This document shows, piece after piece, positions 26,693 through 35,291 of a stretch of 54,893 nucleotides of DNA (position 1 is the first letter of the stretch; each line of letters begins with the position of its first letter). The stretch is from Oscillatoriales cyanobacterium. Lineage in GTDB: Bacteria; Cyanobacteriota; Cyanobacteriia; Cyanobacteriales; Microcoleaceae. The translations under genes and the position numbers were made by a program. Under the pieces are notes generated by a model. The model was not told where the DNA came from, did not search any database, and worked only from the letters and a program-made list of their open reading frames with translations. The stretch spans positions 1-54,893 of the forward strand of contig REAP01000053.1 of assembly GCA_004294385.1 (NCBI GenBank). Direction: 5' to 3'.

Positions 26693-29600
26693 GTGAAACA
26701 GCTTCAGGGAAAAGCGATTGAGTTAGAGATCCTAAGATCGGTCTTAAATGCAGGTGAAACCCAGAAAAAGGGGTGGGAAGATCGCCTGAAAGAAGTCATT
26801 TCCCAACTGACTAAAATTCAAACCGAGTTAAACACTCTAAACACAGACTTCCTGAATCAAATCAAAAATATCCAAGCCCAGCCCCAAACGATGCCCCAAG
26901 TATCTTTAGATGCTAAGGGATTGGTCACTCAAGGTGCATTACTCGGTTTTGTGCAAGCTGCAAGTCGCCTGAATGCGATCGCAACCTGTGAAGGCAATGT
27001 GCAACTGAGTTACTTTGATACCCAAGGGCGGATGCGACAAACTCACTATGATGCCACAGCAGATGCACGCAATAGCACCTTTGAGCAGTGGATTCCCAAT
27101 GCTGAACGCGCCTGTTTAAATCTTGGTAATAGTAATAGTGTTGTGAACTTAGAGAAGCCTCTGGCTTTGAAAATCAATTGGAGTATTGAAGCTTGGTTCC
27201 TCTATCCTTTACCAACAACAGAAGAATGGAATACTTTGATCAAAGGGCCTGATGGCGATCATCACATTGTCATTAAAAATGGCAAACAGTTAGGGATTTA
27301 TTTGCAACAATCCTTTTACGATAGCGGCTTTAATCTGGATTTGTTGTCTTTGGGATGGCATCATCTGACTGCCGTAGGCCGAGGTGATACAACTCTGTTC
27401 TACATTGATGGCAAAAAAGTCGGTGATATCAAAGCAAAAGCCGTAGCAAATGCCGAAGAGAATCTCAAGAAAACCCCCAACGATGCTATAGCTAAGAAAA
27501 AGGTTGAAGACATCAAGCAATCGATTCTGAAAGCAACCGGCAATGTTTATGCGATCGGGAATAATCACTTATCCCTTAGCAAACCCATTGATTGTTCAGT
27601 AATGAATTTTGATGGGGTGAATGATCGCATTAGTATTGTTGATCATCCTAGTTTGCAGATTACAACCTACACTGTAGAAGTTTGGATTAAACCCAATGGA
27701 ATTCCTAATGACGAATGGAAAGGTATTATCGGTAAACCGGGTCGGAATTTTAATATCTGGTTAAACCGTAGTGGGTTCATCCACCATCGCTTCCATACCC
27801 CATCATCAATCAGTGCCGGGGCTCCTGATACGCCGAGTGGTGCGATCACCTGGAATCAATGGAATCATGTCGTCATTACTAACGATGGTACTACCGCCAA
27901 AACCTATATTAACGGGGAACTGAAGGCAGAAGGGCCTACAGGTGGGAGCCTCCTTGTGGATAAAACACCTCTGTACATTGGTTGTCACCTCGATAATGGA
28001 GCAGGTAATTATTTTAACGGTCAAATTGCTGATGTCCGCATCTGGAATAAAGCCCGCACCCAAGCAGAAATTAAGGCGGATATGTTCAAACGCCTAAGTG
28101 GAAAAAAAGCAAATTTAATAGCTTATTATCCCTTGAATGAAATTCAAGTCGAGGGTGCGACCAGAAAAGTTCTCAACCTAGCTAATAACAATCATGGCAC
28201 TGTGATTGAAGCGAACATAGTTAACGATCCCACCTTATATATCACTCCCTTAATCCGAAGTGAGCAGTTCGGTAAATTGGCAGAAGTCCGTATTTGGGGA
28301 GTTGCCCTCAGTGATGATGAAATTGCCGTCAACAGTACCATGCTTCTGAGTGGTAACGAACCCGGTTTATTAGCTTACTATCCCCTGAGTGAAGCAACAG
28401 GAGTTGAAGTCCGCGACTATTCCGGGAATGGAAATAATGGCACGGTATCTGGTGCAAACTGGTGGGGTTGTACTGCGCCGATTGGCAACCCTGGAACTGT
28501 AGATGACAATACCTTGCCTATCGGTGGCGATGCTCTGGTTTGTAATGAGTACAGCAGTGTTACCGTTGAATCAAATACTAAACGCAAGGTAGCTTTGATG
28601 CGACGGTTCTTTGCCTATCCGACTACCAACGGCGCAACACTGCTACCAGACAAACGTATTGAAGCTTTGGAATTGAAATGGATTGGTAATGCCCAGTTTG
28701 CCCCAACGCTGCTGGGTTATATCGAAGGAGCGCCTCCTGTCCCTAGTGAAAATCTGACGGTAGAATACAACAATGTAGACGATTACAACAATGCTACTTC
28801 TGTGGAATTAACCATGTCTGAAGATGTGGCGTTTAGTTGGAATCGATCGCAAGATTCTGGTTTGGGAGGGAATGCAGAAACCTATATCGGGGTTGATGCT
28901 GAAGCCAGCGCGGGGGGTTTTGGATTTACGAGTAAGATAGTTGGAGTCCGTGCTGGTTTTAAAGGCAGCTTTGACTTCGGCTACCAATTCCAAAATCAGA
29001 GTAACATCACTTCCTGTTCATCCCTGAGCATGACGGATAAACTGGAACTACATGGTGACTATGAAAAAGAACCCAAATTCCCCCATCTCGGCAAACGTTT
29101 CATTCCCAAAAATATCGGCTACGCTTTGGTTGTCTCGGCATTAGCAGATGTATTTGTGACTCGACTTGCCCGCAGTGGGAAAATGGTGGGCTACCAAGTC
29201 CAACCCGTTGACGGTATTCCCCCCGATGTCAATACCATCACCTTTTTGATGAATCGGGCCTACATTATGAATGGTAGTTTAGATGGGATGACGGGGAGTA
29301 GTGCCACAAGCGATCGCTTCTTCAAGCACGTTCCCGAAATGCGATCGCAGTATGGTTCCCTCTATCCCGCCAGTTACTATCGCCTGCAAGAAGCTTATGA
29401 CCTCAAACGGCAGATTGAAGCTGAGGATAAGCGACGGGAATCTTACTTTTCTAACTTTGATGTGCGTTTGGTGGATGAAACTTCTTTGAACCGGAATATC
29501 GACAGTGGCGATGCACCGAGCACTATTGGACTCCAACGAGAAGAAGACAAGCCGAACACCCAAATGACTGAAGAGGAAAAGAAAAAAGCAGAAAAAGAAA

Positions 29601-30448
29601 AAACTGAAACACTTAAGGCAGAAGGAGCCGCTGCTACCGAAGAAAAGAAAATAGCTACACAGCAGAAACAGAAAGAGATCCAAAGCAAAATTGGCGACCA
29701 AGAGAAACGAGTACAAGCTACTGAGAGTTTTGCTGGCTGGCAGAAACGGATGGAAGATCTCCAAATTCGGGCTGGCAAGCGTAACATCGTCAATACATAT
29801 GTTTGGGACGCTGACGGTGGACTGCGAACTGAAGCCCAAAGCTTTGCCAACACAGTAGAGCATACCATTGGCGGCTCTTTTAACATGAATGCAGGTTTGG
29901 GTTATGAAGGGAAATCTGCTGGAGGTGGTGTTGCAGCAGAACTCACCGCTCAAGCCACTGTCAATCTCACTCAAACTATGAGTAAAACAGAATCTCGTAG
30001 CAAGGGTTTTCAGTTAAATGTAGACCTAAGCGGTGTGGAATTTCGGGGCATCACCGACTACAACGACAACCCGATCCTCCCAGGGGAAAAAGTAGATCGA
30101 TATCGGTTTATGAGTTTCTACCTGGAAGGTAGCACACAACATTTTCAAGACTTCTTCAACTATGTGGTCGATCCAGAATGGTTGCGAAGCAATGACGAAG
30201 AAGCACGAGCGTTGCGTCAAGCTCAAGCGGGTAAACCGAATAAAGCTTGGCGGGTTCTACACCGGGTTACTTATGTGGAACGTCCGGCTTTGATGGGTTT
30301 TGGTCAAGATGTGCGTAAATTAAAAGCGGCGGCTGCAACCTCTGAAAATCAACAACTGTTGGATAAAATTGCCAAGTTGGAGGAAAGCAACCGAAAACTA
30401 GAGGAGAAACTCGATAAAATCCTTGATGCACTAAAAGCGCAGAAATAA
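26693..30448 (+). CDS. Giant LamG protein with amphipathic beta segments, second ORF
   Basis: 1251 residues from GTG 26693; only a weak GGCAAG precedes it. In-frame coding (TNSNIETAYQNWQDK) extends back to the previous TAA. Layout: coiled coil (1-65), LamG-like domains at about 139-290 and 303-482 (MNFDGVNDRISIVDH, VEVWIKPNG), a partial third (520-595), an alternating beta region (686-850; AETYIGVDAEASAGGFGFTS), a Glu/Lys coil (959-1012), a second glycine-rich alternating segment (about 1060-1110; IGGSFNMNAGLGYEGKSAGG) and a C-terminal coil. The amphipathic strands recall pore-forming or outer-membrane hairpins, but I cannot name the family. No signal peptide. Confidence 0.8.
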   Translation: MKQLQGKAIELEILRSVLNAGETQKKGWEDRLKEVISQLTKIQTELNTLNTDFLNQIKNIQAQPQTMPQVSLDAKGLVTQGALLGFVQAASRLNAIATCEGNVQLSYFDTQGRMRQTHYDATADARNSTFEQWIPNAERACLNLGNSNSVVNLEKPLALKINWSIEAWFLYPLPTTEEWNTLIKGPDGDHHIVIKNGKQLGIYLQQSFYDSGFNLDLLSLGWHHLTAVGRGDTTLFYIDGKKVGDIKAKAVANAEENLKKTPNDAIAKKKVEDIKQSILKATGNVYAIGNNHLSLSKPIDCSVMNFDGVNDRISIVDHPSLQITTYTVEVWIKPNGIPNDEWKGIIGKPGRNFNIWLNRSGFIHHRFHTPSSISAGAPDTPSGAITWNQWNHVVITNDGTTAKTYINGELKAEGPTGGSLLVDKTPLYIGCHLDNGAGNYFNGQIADVRIWNKARTQAEIKADMFKRLSGKKANLIAYYPLNEIQVEGATRKVLNLANNNHGTVIEANIVNDPTLYITPLIRSEQFGKLAEVRIWGVALSDDEIAVNSTMLLSGNEPGLLAYYPLSEATGVEVRDYSGNGNNGTVSGANWWGCTAPIGNPGTVDDNTLPIGGDALVCNEYSSVTVESNTKRKVALMRRFFAYPTTNGATLLPDKRIEALELKWIGNAQFAPTLLGYIEGAPPVPSENLTVEYNNVDDYNNATSVELTMSEDVAFSWNRSQDSGLGGNAETYIGVDAEASAGGFGFTSKIVGVRAGFKGSFDFGYQFQNQSNITSCSSLSMTDKLELHGDYEKEPKFPHLGKRFIPKNIGYALVVSALADVFVTRLARSGKMVGYQVQPVDGIPPDVNTITFLMNRAYIMNGSLDGMTGSSATSDRFFKHVPEMRSQYGSLYPASYYRLQEAYDLKRQIEAEDKRRESYFSNFDVRLVDETSLNRNIDSGDAPSTIGLQREEDKPNTQMTEEEKKKAEKEKTETLKAEGAAATEEKKIATQQKQKEIQSKIGDQEKRVQATESFAGWQKRMEDLQIRAGKRNIVNTYVWDADGGLRTEAQSFANTVEHTIGGSFNMNAGLGYEGKSAGGGVAAELTAQATVNLTQTMSKTESRSKGFQLNVDLSGVEFRGITDYNDNPILPGEKVDRYRFMSFYLEGSTQHFQDFFNYVVDPEWLRSNDEEARALRQAQAGKPNKAWRVLHRVTYVERPALMGFGQDVRKLKAAAATSENQQLLDKIAKLEESNRKLEEKLDKILDALKAQK

Positions 30449-30481
30449 TCGATGATTGAGGGAGCAGGAAACTTCTCCCTC

Positions 30482-30626
30482 ATACCAATTTAATGTGAAG
30501 TTGCATATATCTCGATCCCCCTAAATCCCCCTTAAGAAGGGGGACTTTGAGAAGAATCTTGTCCCCCCCTTATTAAGGGGGGCTAGGGGGGATCGGATTC
30601 TATGCAGCCTCATAAAAAATTGGTAT
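30482..30626. mobile_element. MITE-like element, family A
   Basis: 145 bp with ATACCAATTT/AAATTGGTAT termini and the CCCCC/GGGGG palindrome inside, in the opposite orientation to 17481-17626. It lies 34 bases after the giant locus. Confidence 0.8.
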
Positions 30627-30685
30627 CAATCAGATCCATCTTTTAAATAAATGTAGTGAGTTAGACCGTTGAACTCTCTGCTTTT

Positions 30686-30833
30686 TTAATCGTTAGAGGT
30701 GGGCTTTTTTCTTCTACCAAACAAACCCGACATACTTAAACCAGTCACTAGCAAGCCAATCATTCCCAAGCCGTTCAAAATCGGGTAAATTGCTTGAAGA
30801 TGAAAGATTTCAAGAGAAGTGGCAAATTGTCTG
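30686..30833 (-). pseudogene. Tail with one membrane helix and basic end, no start codon
   Basis: The frame reads ATSLEIFHLQAIYPILNGLG, then MIGLLVTGLSMSGLFGRRKK and PTSND. A single hydrophobic helix followed by RRKK resembles surface-protein sorting tails. No ATG/GTG/TTG lies before it, and it directly follows the frame of the next entry in another phase, so I treat it as part of a decayed gene. Confidence 0.35.
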
Positions 30834-31099
30834 TTATTCGCCGACTTCCTCGACAACAAAAGCAGCAGCTTGAGTTTCGATCCAGAGTTTGAGCACCAAG
30901 AACTCTGCCCGATCGCCCAAAACTGTCGCAAACACGCCGTCAACCCCCTCAGAATCGTCGGAAATCCACGTACCCCGCAGAGTTACCTCTACATATTCAG
31001 CATCAGCAACACACAGGGCGATCGCATTTTGGCCCCTAATACAATTGTCAAGGAGAATAATGTTGTGTCGGTTTTGGTTGAGGTAGAGGTTTGAGTCAT
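30834..31099 (-). pseudogene. Frameshifted small beta-rich gene
   Basis: ATG 31099 opens MTQTSTSTKTDTTLFSLTIV, then LGAK. The natural-looking continuation is in another frame: NAIALCVADAEYVEVTLRGT, WISDDSEGVDGVFATVLGDR, then AEFLVLKLWIE to TAA at 30836-30834. The span is not a multiple of three. A single indel near 31020-31030 would join the two. Family not recognised. Confidence 0.4.
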
Positions 31100-31114
31100 T
31101 GAGCTGGGAGCGTA

Positions 31115-31291
31115 GTGACGAGTTGTAGAATTAGTGGACTTATAGAATCTATTTGGGATAAATGTTTTCAAGCAGCCGTGAAAGAGGCTGAAACCGAAAT
31201 GATGAAAGTTAAATGTCACTTAACATCCCTTTCTTGGTCTGAAGTTTTTGAGGATGAATATACTTTACCTGATGGCGATGGCTCAGATTAA
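31115..31291 (+). CDS. Possible small acidic protein or fragment, 58 aa
   Basis: From GTG 31115 the frame gives VTSCRISGLIESIWDKCFQA, then a charged helix and SLSWSEVFEDEYTLPDGDGS D. The C-terminal part looks coding, but there is no Shine-Dalgarno. It could be the end of a broken gene. Function unknown. Confidence 0.3.
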   Translation: MTSCRISGLIESIWDKCFQAAVKEAETEMMKVKCHLTSLSWSEVFEDEYTLPDGDGSD

Positions 31292-31398
31292 AAGTAAAAA
31301 CATCTGATTTTATATTCCCGAATTATTCAAGTGTGGGATCTGGGTATTCTGTATTTATCGGCTTTTCAGGATACTGAGGTTATGTTAGGATAAAGTAT

Positions 31399-31451
31399 TT
31401 AGTGCTTGTTTCTGAGCGAATGTAAACTTAAAAATTAGAAACAAGCACTAA
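31399..31451. repeat. 15-bp inverted repeat downstream of the lipoprotein gene
   Basis: TTAGTGCTTGTTTCT and AGAAACAAGCACTAA with a 23-base loop, 16 bases past the lipoprotein stop on its strand; a possible terminator. Confidence 0.55.
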
Positions 31452-31467
31452 GCATTAAATTTTAGGA

Positions 31468-31881
31468 CTAAGGAAAAGCCTTAATAGTCTTATCCAACAA
31501 GTCCAATTGTGCAAGCACTTTGTCTTTACTTGGCTCAGACTTTTTAAATTCAGCCGTCACTTTTGCAGTAGCCTCTTTAACTGCATTATAGCCTGTGGGA
31601 GCTTTTGTCTTCATACCATTTTCAACTTTCTTCCAGGCATTCTCAAATTTGACAAATTCTGTTTTAGCTTTCGGAAAATTGTCAGCTTCAACCGCTTTTT
31701 TGGTATAGAAGACCAGACCACTTAACTCTGGATATTTTATCGCTTTATCAGTTTTTACAGCAGTACCAGGAACCGCTGAGGACGAAGTTTTCGGAGTAGG
31801 AGCTTCCTGAAAAATGTCGCAACCAGCCAAGGTTAGGAGGCTAAGGGCGCTAAGGACAAGGATTTGATTGAAACGAGCCAT
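31468..31881 (-). CDS. Small lipoprotein, 137 aa
   Basis: A type II signal peptide with lipobox LAGC (MARFNQILVLSALSLLTLAG, Cys21), a short Ser/Thr/Pro linker, then a predicted helical bundle rich in Lys (YTKKAVEADNFPKAKTEFVK). GAGGA precedes the ATG at 31881. Lipidated periplasmic proteins with this helical pattern are widespread in cyanobacteria; no function is known to me. Confidence 0.8.
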   Translation of the reverse strand: MARFNQILVLSALSLLTLAGCDIFQEAPTPKTSSSAVPGTAVKTDKAIKYPELSGLVFYTKKAVEADNFPKAKTEFVKFENAWKKVENGMKTKAPTGYNAVKEATAKVTAEFKKSEPSKDKVLAQLDLLDKTIKAFP

Positions 31882-32054
31882 GAAAAATCCTCACGTAGAT
31901 CGATAATATAATCTAGTGTGTCACAAAGAAATGCCGATCGGTGGAAATAAATCAACATCATTAGGTCTAAACTGTTTTGTTCAGCTACCCCCTGGATCAT
32001 TCAGCGGTTGAAACCGCGACTACACAAAGCAATTAGAAGCTTTATTCCTAAAAA

Positions 32055-32339
32055 TTAGTAAACATCATCGTGAGAGCCAAGAGTCAGAAGTAAAATCTCT
32101 GCTTCATCTGTATCAGAATTATGAACAAATTTAAACACAATTCGATTGTTGTAGTCAATGGAACAAGACCATCTATCCGATAAATCCCCTTTGAGTTTAT
32201 GAGTCCGTAAAGTAGGAGCAAATGGCTCTTCAGCAAGTTGTTGTAATGTTTGCTCAACCAAAGAGCGCAATTGCGGATTTTGGCGGACTAAACGCTTGAG
32301 TCCACGAGTAAAGCCTGAACTCCAAATTAAAGTTTTCAC
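32055..32339 (-). CDS. RelE/YafQ-type mRNA interferase toxin
   Basis: 94 residues: LIWSSGFTRGLKRLVRQNPQ, FAPTLRTHKLKGDLSDRWSC, then SIDYNNRIVFKF and the end LLLTLGSHDDVY, typical of the YoeB/YafQ/RelE superfamily. Toxins of this fold cleave mRNA on the ribosome. It starts at GTG 32339, overlapping the antitoxin stop by four bases (GTGA). Confidence 0.85.
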   Translation of the reverse strand: MKTLIWSSGFTRGLKRLVRQNPQLRSLVEQTLQQLAEEPFAPTLRTHKLKGDLSDRWSCSIDYNNRIVFKFVHNSDTDEAEILLLTLGSHDDVY

Positions 32340-32560
32340 TCGTCTAACTCCGCCATCAAGTCGGCAACTGTACCTCTACGCACATTGCCTGTTTCATAAT
32401 CTTTTTCTGACTCCGTAACTGCTTTCAATAGTTCATCACGATGCTGTTGCTTAAGACGGTTTTGAATGATATCGATTAGCATATTCTGCTCTTCTGGCGA
32501 GAGAGCTTCTACCGTATCTATTGCTATTTGAAAGGTAGAAGTTTTTTCAGCTTGAGTCAT
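32336..32560 (-). CDS. Antitoxin partner of the RelE-type toxin
   Basis: 74 residues from ATG 32560, helical and acidic (SPEEQNMLIDIIQNRLKQQ, VADLMAELDE). It lies immediately upstream of the toxin with a four-base overlap, the usual order for type II systems. The N-terminal half presumably carries the DNA-binding or dimerisation part. The antitoxin family is not certain. Confidence 0.8.
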   Translation of the reverse strand: MTQAEKTSTFQIAIDTVEALSPEEQNMLIDIIQNRLKQQHRDELLKAVTESEKDYETGNVRRGTVADLMAELDE

Positions 32561-32643
32561 GTTTAGGTTAAGGTTACAATCAGTCTATTATAGCTTAACT
32601 TGATTGAACACCGAAAGCATAATTTTCATCTTTCCCTGTTACT

Positions 32644-32790
32644 TCACCCATCACACCGCCAAATCTTGATACTCCCATCATTACTGCCACTAACCAGAGT
32701 GTTTCCATCCGGGCTAAAACAGACAGAATTAACATTGGCTGAATGCCCTGAGAAAGTGCGAGCATAGATGTGGGTGAGGATGTGGTTGTT
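32644..32790 (-). pseudogene. WD40-repeat remnant
   Basis: The minus-strand frame reads YARTFSGHSANVNSVCFSPD, then GNTLVSGSNDGSIKIWRCDG and TGA at 32646-32644: one complete WD40 blade (GH...S-DG-IKIW). No start and no further blades are present, so it is the 3' end of a lost WD40 gene. A repeat GTTGGGTTACGCTACGCTTCGGCCAACC-type unit follows at 32838-32880. Confidence 0.65.
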
Positions 32791-32881
32791 AATAGTGTAG
32801 CAGCTTGTAGGTTGGGTGGAAGAATGTAACCAAACATTATCCTTAAATTTGTTGGGTTACGCTACGCTTCGGCCAACCTAC

Positions 32882-33244
32882 TCAAGCAATTTCCGCTTTT
32901 TGTAAAATGACAATTTCCTCCAATTCATCGAGATGACTTACAACTCGCTGCTGGAATTGACTAAAATAAACAATTTCGTACTCATCCCCCAATTCCTCCT
33001 GAAGTTGTTTCCATAAACTAACCCCTTCTCTTTCAAAAGCTATCTCTTCCTGTGCACTCGCAAAACCAGCCGAAGCCGGATCATCCCAGTCAATAATGCC
33101 ATCATAAATCTTTTGCCAATTGAGTAAACGTTCAATTGTTGCTTCACTCAGCGGTAACTCTGTTGGATCGATATCGCCAACGTCATCCATATCCCAGAGA
33201 GGATAATAGTTATAATCAGTCATCAGCTTTATTCTTGTGTACAT
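32882..33244 (-). CDS. Putative immunity protein, 120 aa
   Basis: Acidic protein (YYPLWDMDDVGDIDPTELPL, LNWQKIYDGIIDWDDP, FEREGVSLWKQLQEELGDEY). The composition and YPLW-D-D / WDDP pattern match immunity-like proteins next to polymorphic toxin domains (family recall, moderate). It starts two bases after the upstream gene's stop (ATG 33244; ATG 33223 also possible), so the pair is co-translated. A partner of the 33247-33657 product by inference. Confidence 0.6.
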   Translation of the reverse strand: MYTRIKLMTDYNYYPLWDMDDVGDIDPTELPLSEATIERLLNWQKIYDGIIDWDDPASAGFASAQEEIAFEREGVSLWKQLQEELGDEYEIVYFSQFQQRVVSHLDELEEIVILQKAEIA

Positions 33245-33246
33245 GA

Positions 33247-33657
33247 CTATTTTTCCTGAGTTAAACGACCGATTAATCTTGTTTTGCTAGGGTTGGCCCC
33301 GACAATATAGCCATTACTAGCTATATCTACAGAAATGTATTGAGTCTCGTCATTAAATTGTACCTCATAGATAGCCCTAGTGGTTCCTTGAGTTCCTAAA
33401 AATCTGCCCCTAGTAACAGCAGCGATAACTGCATCAATAATCTGATTTTCAGAAATGCCTCGATTGGCAAAGTCTTTAGTATGCTTTGCCAGAATATGTT
33501 GCCATCCAGAGCGATCATTACCAATCTCTAAAAAAACAATTTTACCATCCGGCAATCTGGCAATCCGCAGAATGTCATCTGGGTTATGCTTAACTCCATC
33601 ACCCCGCAGTTGGGCGATCAATTCCTCTCTCTCAACTTCACCTGTCAATGAAATCAC
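33247..33657 (-). CDS. Orphan polymorphic-toxin-like nuclease domain, 136 aa
   Basis: The sequence contains LPDGKIVFLEIGNDRSGWQH, then ILAKHTKDF, IDAVIAAVTRGRF, TRAIYEVQFNDETQYISVDI and NGYIVGANPS. The Gly-x-x-His plus late G-x-I-x-A-x-P signature is like the BECR/CdiA-CT-type RNase toxins. It lacks any secretion or RHS/CdiA leader. Start GTG 33657, or TTG 33648, which has AGGGG at better spacing. With the following acidic gene it forms a compact toxin-immunity-like cassette. Activity is inferred. Confidence 0.6.
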   Translation of the reverse strand: MISLTGEVEREELIAQLRGDGVKHNPDDILRIARLPDGKIVFLEIGNDRSGWQHILAKHTKDFANRGISENQIIDAVIAAVTRGRFLGTQGTTRAIYEVQFNDETQYISVDIASNGYIVGANPSKTRLIGRLTQEK

Positions 33658-33700
33658 CCCTAAACGTGCGATAATTTGATATTATCACCAACTCCCTAAT

Positions 33701-35125
33701 ATGACTGAAAAACAAACCGGAACCTACCGCACCGAAAGTGACTCAATGGGAGACAAGCAAATCCCATCTAATGTCTATTATGGCATCCAAACTATGCGCG
33801 CTATCGAAAATTTTCCGATTAGCGGGATTAAGCCTTTATCGACTTATGTTGATGCTTGTGTTATCATTAAGAAAGCTACGGCGATCGCAAATGGTGCACT
33901 AGACTGTATTCCCCAAGATATCAGTCAAGCCATTGTCCAAGCAGCCGACGAAATCCTAGCTGGCAAATTGCGCGATCAATTTGTAGTTGATGTCTACCAA
34001 GCTGGGGCCGGAACTTCTCATCACATGAATGTTAATGAAGTTCTTTCTAATCGCGCTTTAGAAATTATGGGCGATGAAAAAGGGAATTACAAGCGCGTTA
34101 GTCCGAACGATCATGTAAACTATGGACAATCAACAAATGATGTGATTCCGACAGCAATTCGGATTGGTGGATTGTTGGCTTTAGAAAAGACGCTGTTTCC
34201 GGCTTTGTCGGATGCCGTAGTCGCCCTTGAAAACAAAGCCGAAGAATTCAAAGATATTGTTAAATCTGGCCGCACTCATATGCAAGATGCAGTGCCGGTG
34301 CGACTCGGTGAAACCTTCCGCGCTTGGGCCCAAATTCTCAGAGAACATACAGTCAGAATTGAAACTGCATCGGGAGATTTGACATCCTTGGGATTGGGCG
34401 GTAGTGCGGTAGGAACTGGCTTAAATACTCATCCTGAATATAGTCAAAAAGTTGCTCAAATTCTGTCAGAATTAATCGACAAACCTCTGAAGCCAGCACC
34501 GAATTTAATGGCAGCTATGCAGAGTATGGCACCGTTTGTAAATGTGTCTGGTTCACTGCGAAATCTCGCTCAGGATTGCGTTAAAATGTCCCATGACTTG
34601 CGTTTAATGGACTCAGGGCCGAAAACAGGTTTGAAGGAAATTCAACTGCCTCCGGTGCAACCTGGTTCGTCAATTATGCCGGGGAAATACAATCCTGTGA
34701 TGGCGGAAATGACTTCGATGGTTTGTTTTCAAGTCATGGGTTACGATAGCGCGATCGCCCTTTGTGCCCAAGCAGGACAATTAGAGTTGAACGTGATGAT
34801 GCCCCTCATCGCCTACAACCTGATTCACAGCATCGAAATTTTGGGCAATACCATCAGCGCCCTGACTACCAAATGCCTAGGAAAAATTGAAGCTAAGGGC
34901 GATCGATGTCTCGCTTATGCTGAAGGTAGTCTCGCCCTAGTTACCGCCCTCAATACCCACATCGGCTATCTCAACGCCGCCGCCGTCGCCAAAGAATCCC
35001 TAGAAACTGGGAAATCTTTGCGGCAAATTGTCCTAGAACGCGGTTTAATGAGTGTAGAAGACTTGGCAAAAGTCCTAGATTTAGACAAAATGAGTACGAT
35101 GCCGACATCTTCTGCTAACGCTTAG
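33701..35125 (+). CDS. aspA: Aspartate ammonia-lyase
   Basis: 474 residues of the aspartase/fumarase superfamily: RTESDSMGDKQIPSNVYYGI, GAGTSHHMNVNEV, VNYGQSTNDVIP, SGRTHMQDAVPV and the signature GSSIMPGKYNPV (about 321-332). It would deaminate aspartate to fumarate and ammonia. Fumarase C is the main alternative; the N-terminal IPSNVYYGIQTMRA block favours aspartase. ATG at 33701 without a clear Shine-Dalgarno. Confidence 0.88.
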   Translation: MTEKQTGTYRTESDSMGDKQIPSNVYYGIQTMRAIENFPISGIKPLSTYVDACVIIKKATAIANGALDCIPQDISQAIVQAADEILAGKLRDQFVVDVYQAGAGTSHHMNVNEVLSNRALEIMGDEKGNYKRVSPNDHVNYGQSTNDVIPTAIRIGGLLALEKTLFPALSDAVVALENKAEEFKDIVKSGRTHMQDAVPVRLGETFRAWAQILREHTVRIETASGDLTSLGLGGSAVGTGLNTHPEYSQKVAQILSELIDKPLKPAPNLMAAMQSMAPFVNVSGSLRNLAQDCVKMSHDLRLMDSGPKTGLKEIQLPPVQPGSSIMPGKYNPVMAEMTSMVCFQVMGYDSAIALCAQAGQLELNVMMPLIAYNLIHSIEILGNTISALTTKCLGKIEAKGDRCLAYAEGSLALVTALNTHIGYLNAAAVAKESLETGKSLRQIVLERGLMSVEDLAKVLDLDKMSTMPTSSANA

Positions 35126-35190
35126 CCGTTTTCTGGCAGTTAGTGTCATATCATGTCTTATTAGTTTCTTTTTGTCTAATTTCAAATAGC

Positions 35191-35250
35191 GTAGGGGCGG
35201 GTTCACCCATATCTTTAATTTCCACTCCCAGATATTCATAAACCCGCCCC
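35191..35250. repeat. Inverted repeat GGGGCGGGTT...AACCCGCCCC
   Basis: Two 10-bp arms enclose about 36 bases; related to the G/C palindrome at 22391-22418. It fills the spacer after aspA. Confidence 0.6.
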
Positions 35251-35291
35251 GTCAAAACACTTTGATAGTCTCAAGTTTCGGAGCAACATTT

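Noticed and set aside
30819..31094. Plus-strand frames of 65-91 codons
   Set aside because: The minus-strand reading is more protein-like (frameshifted gene 30834-31099), so these are shadows.
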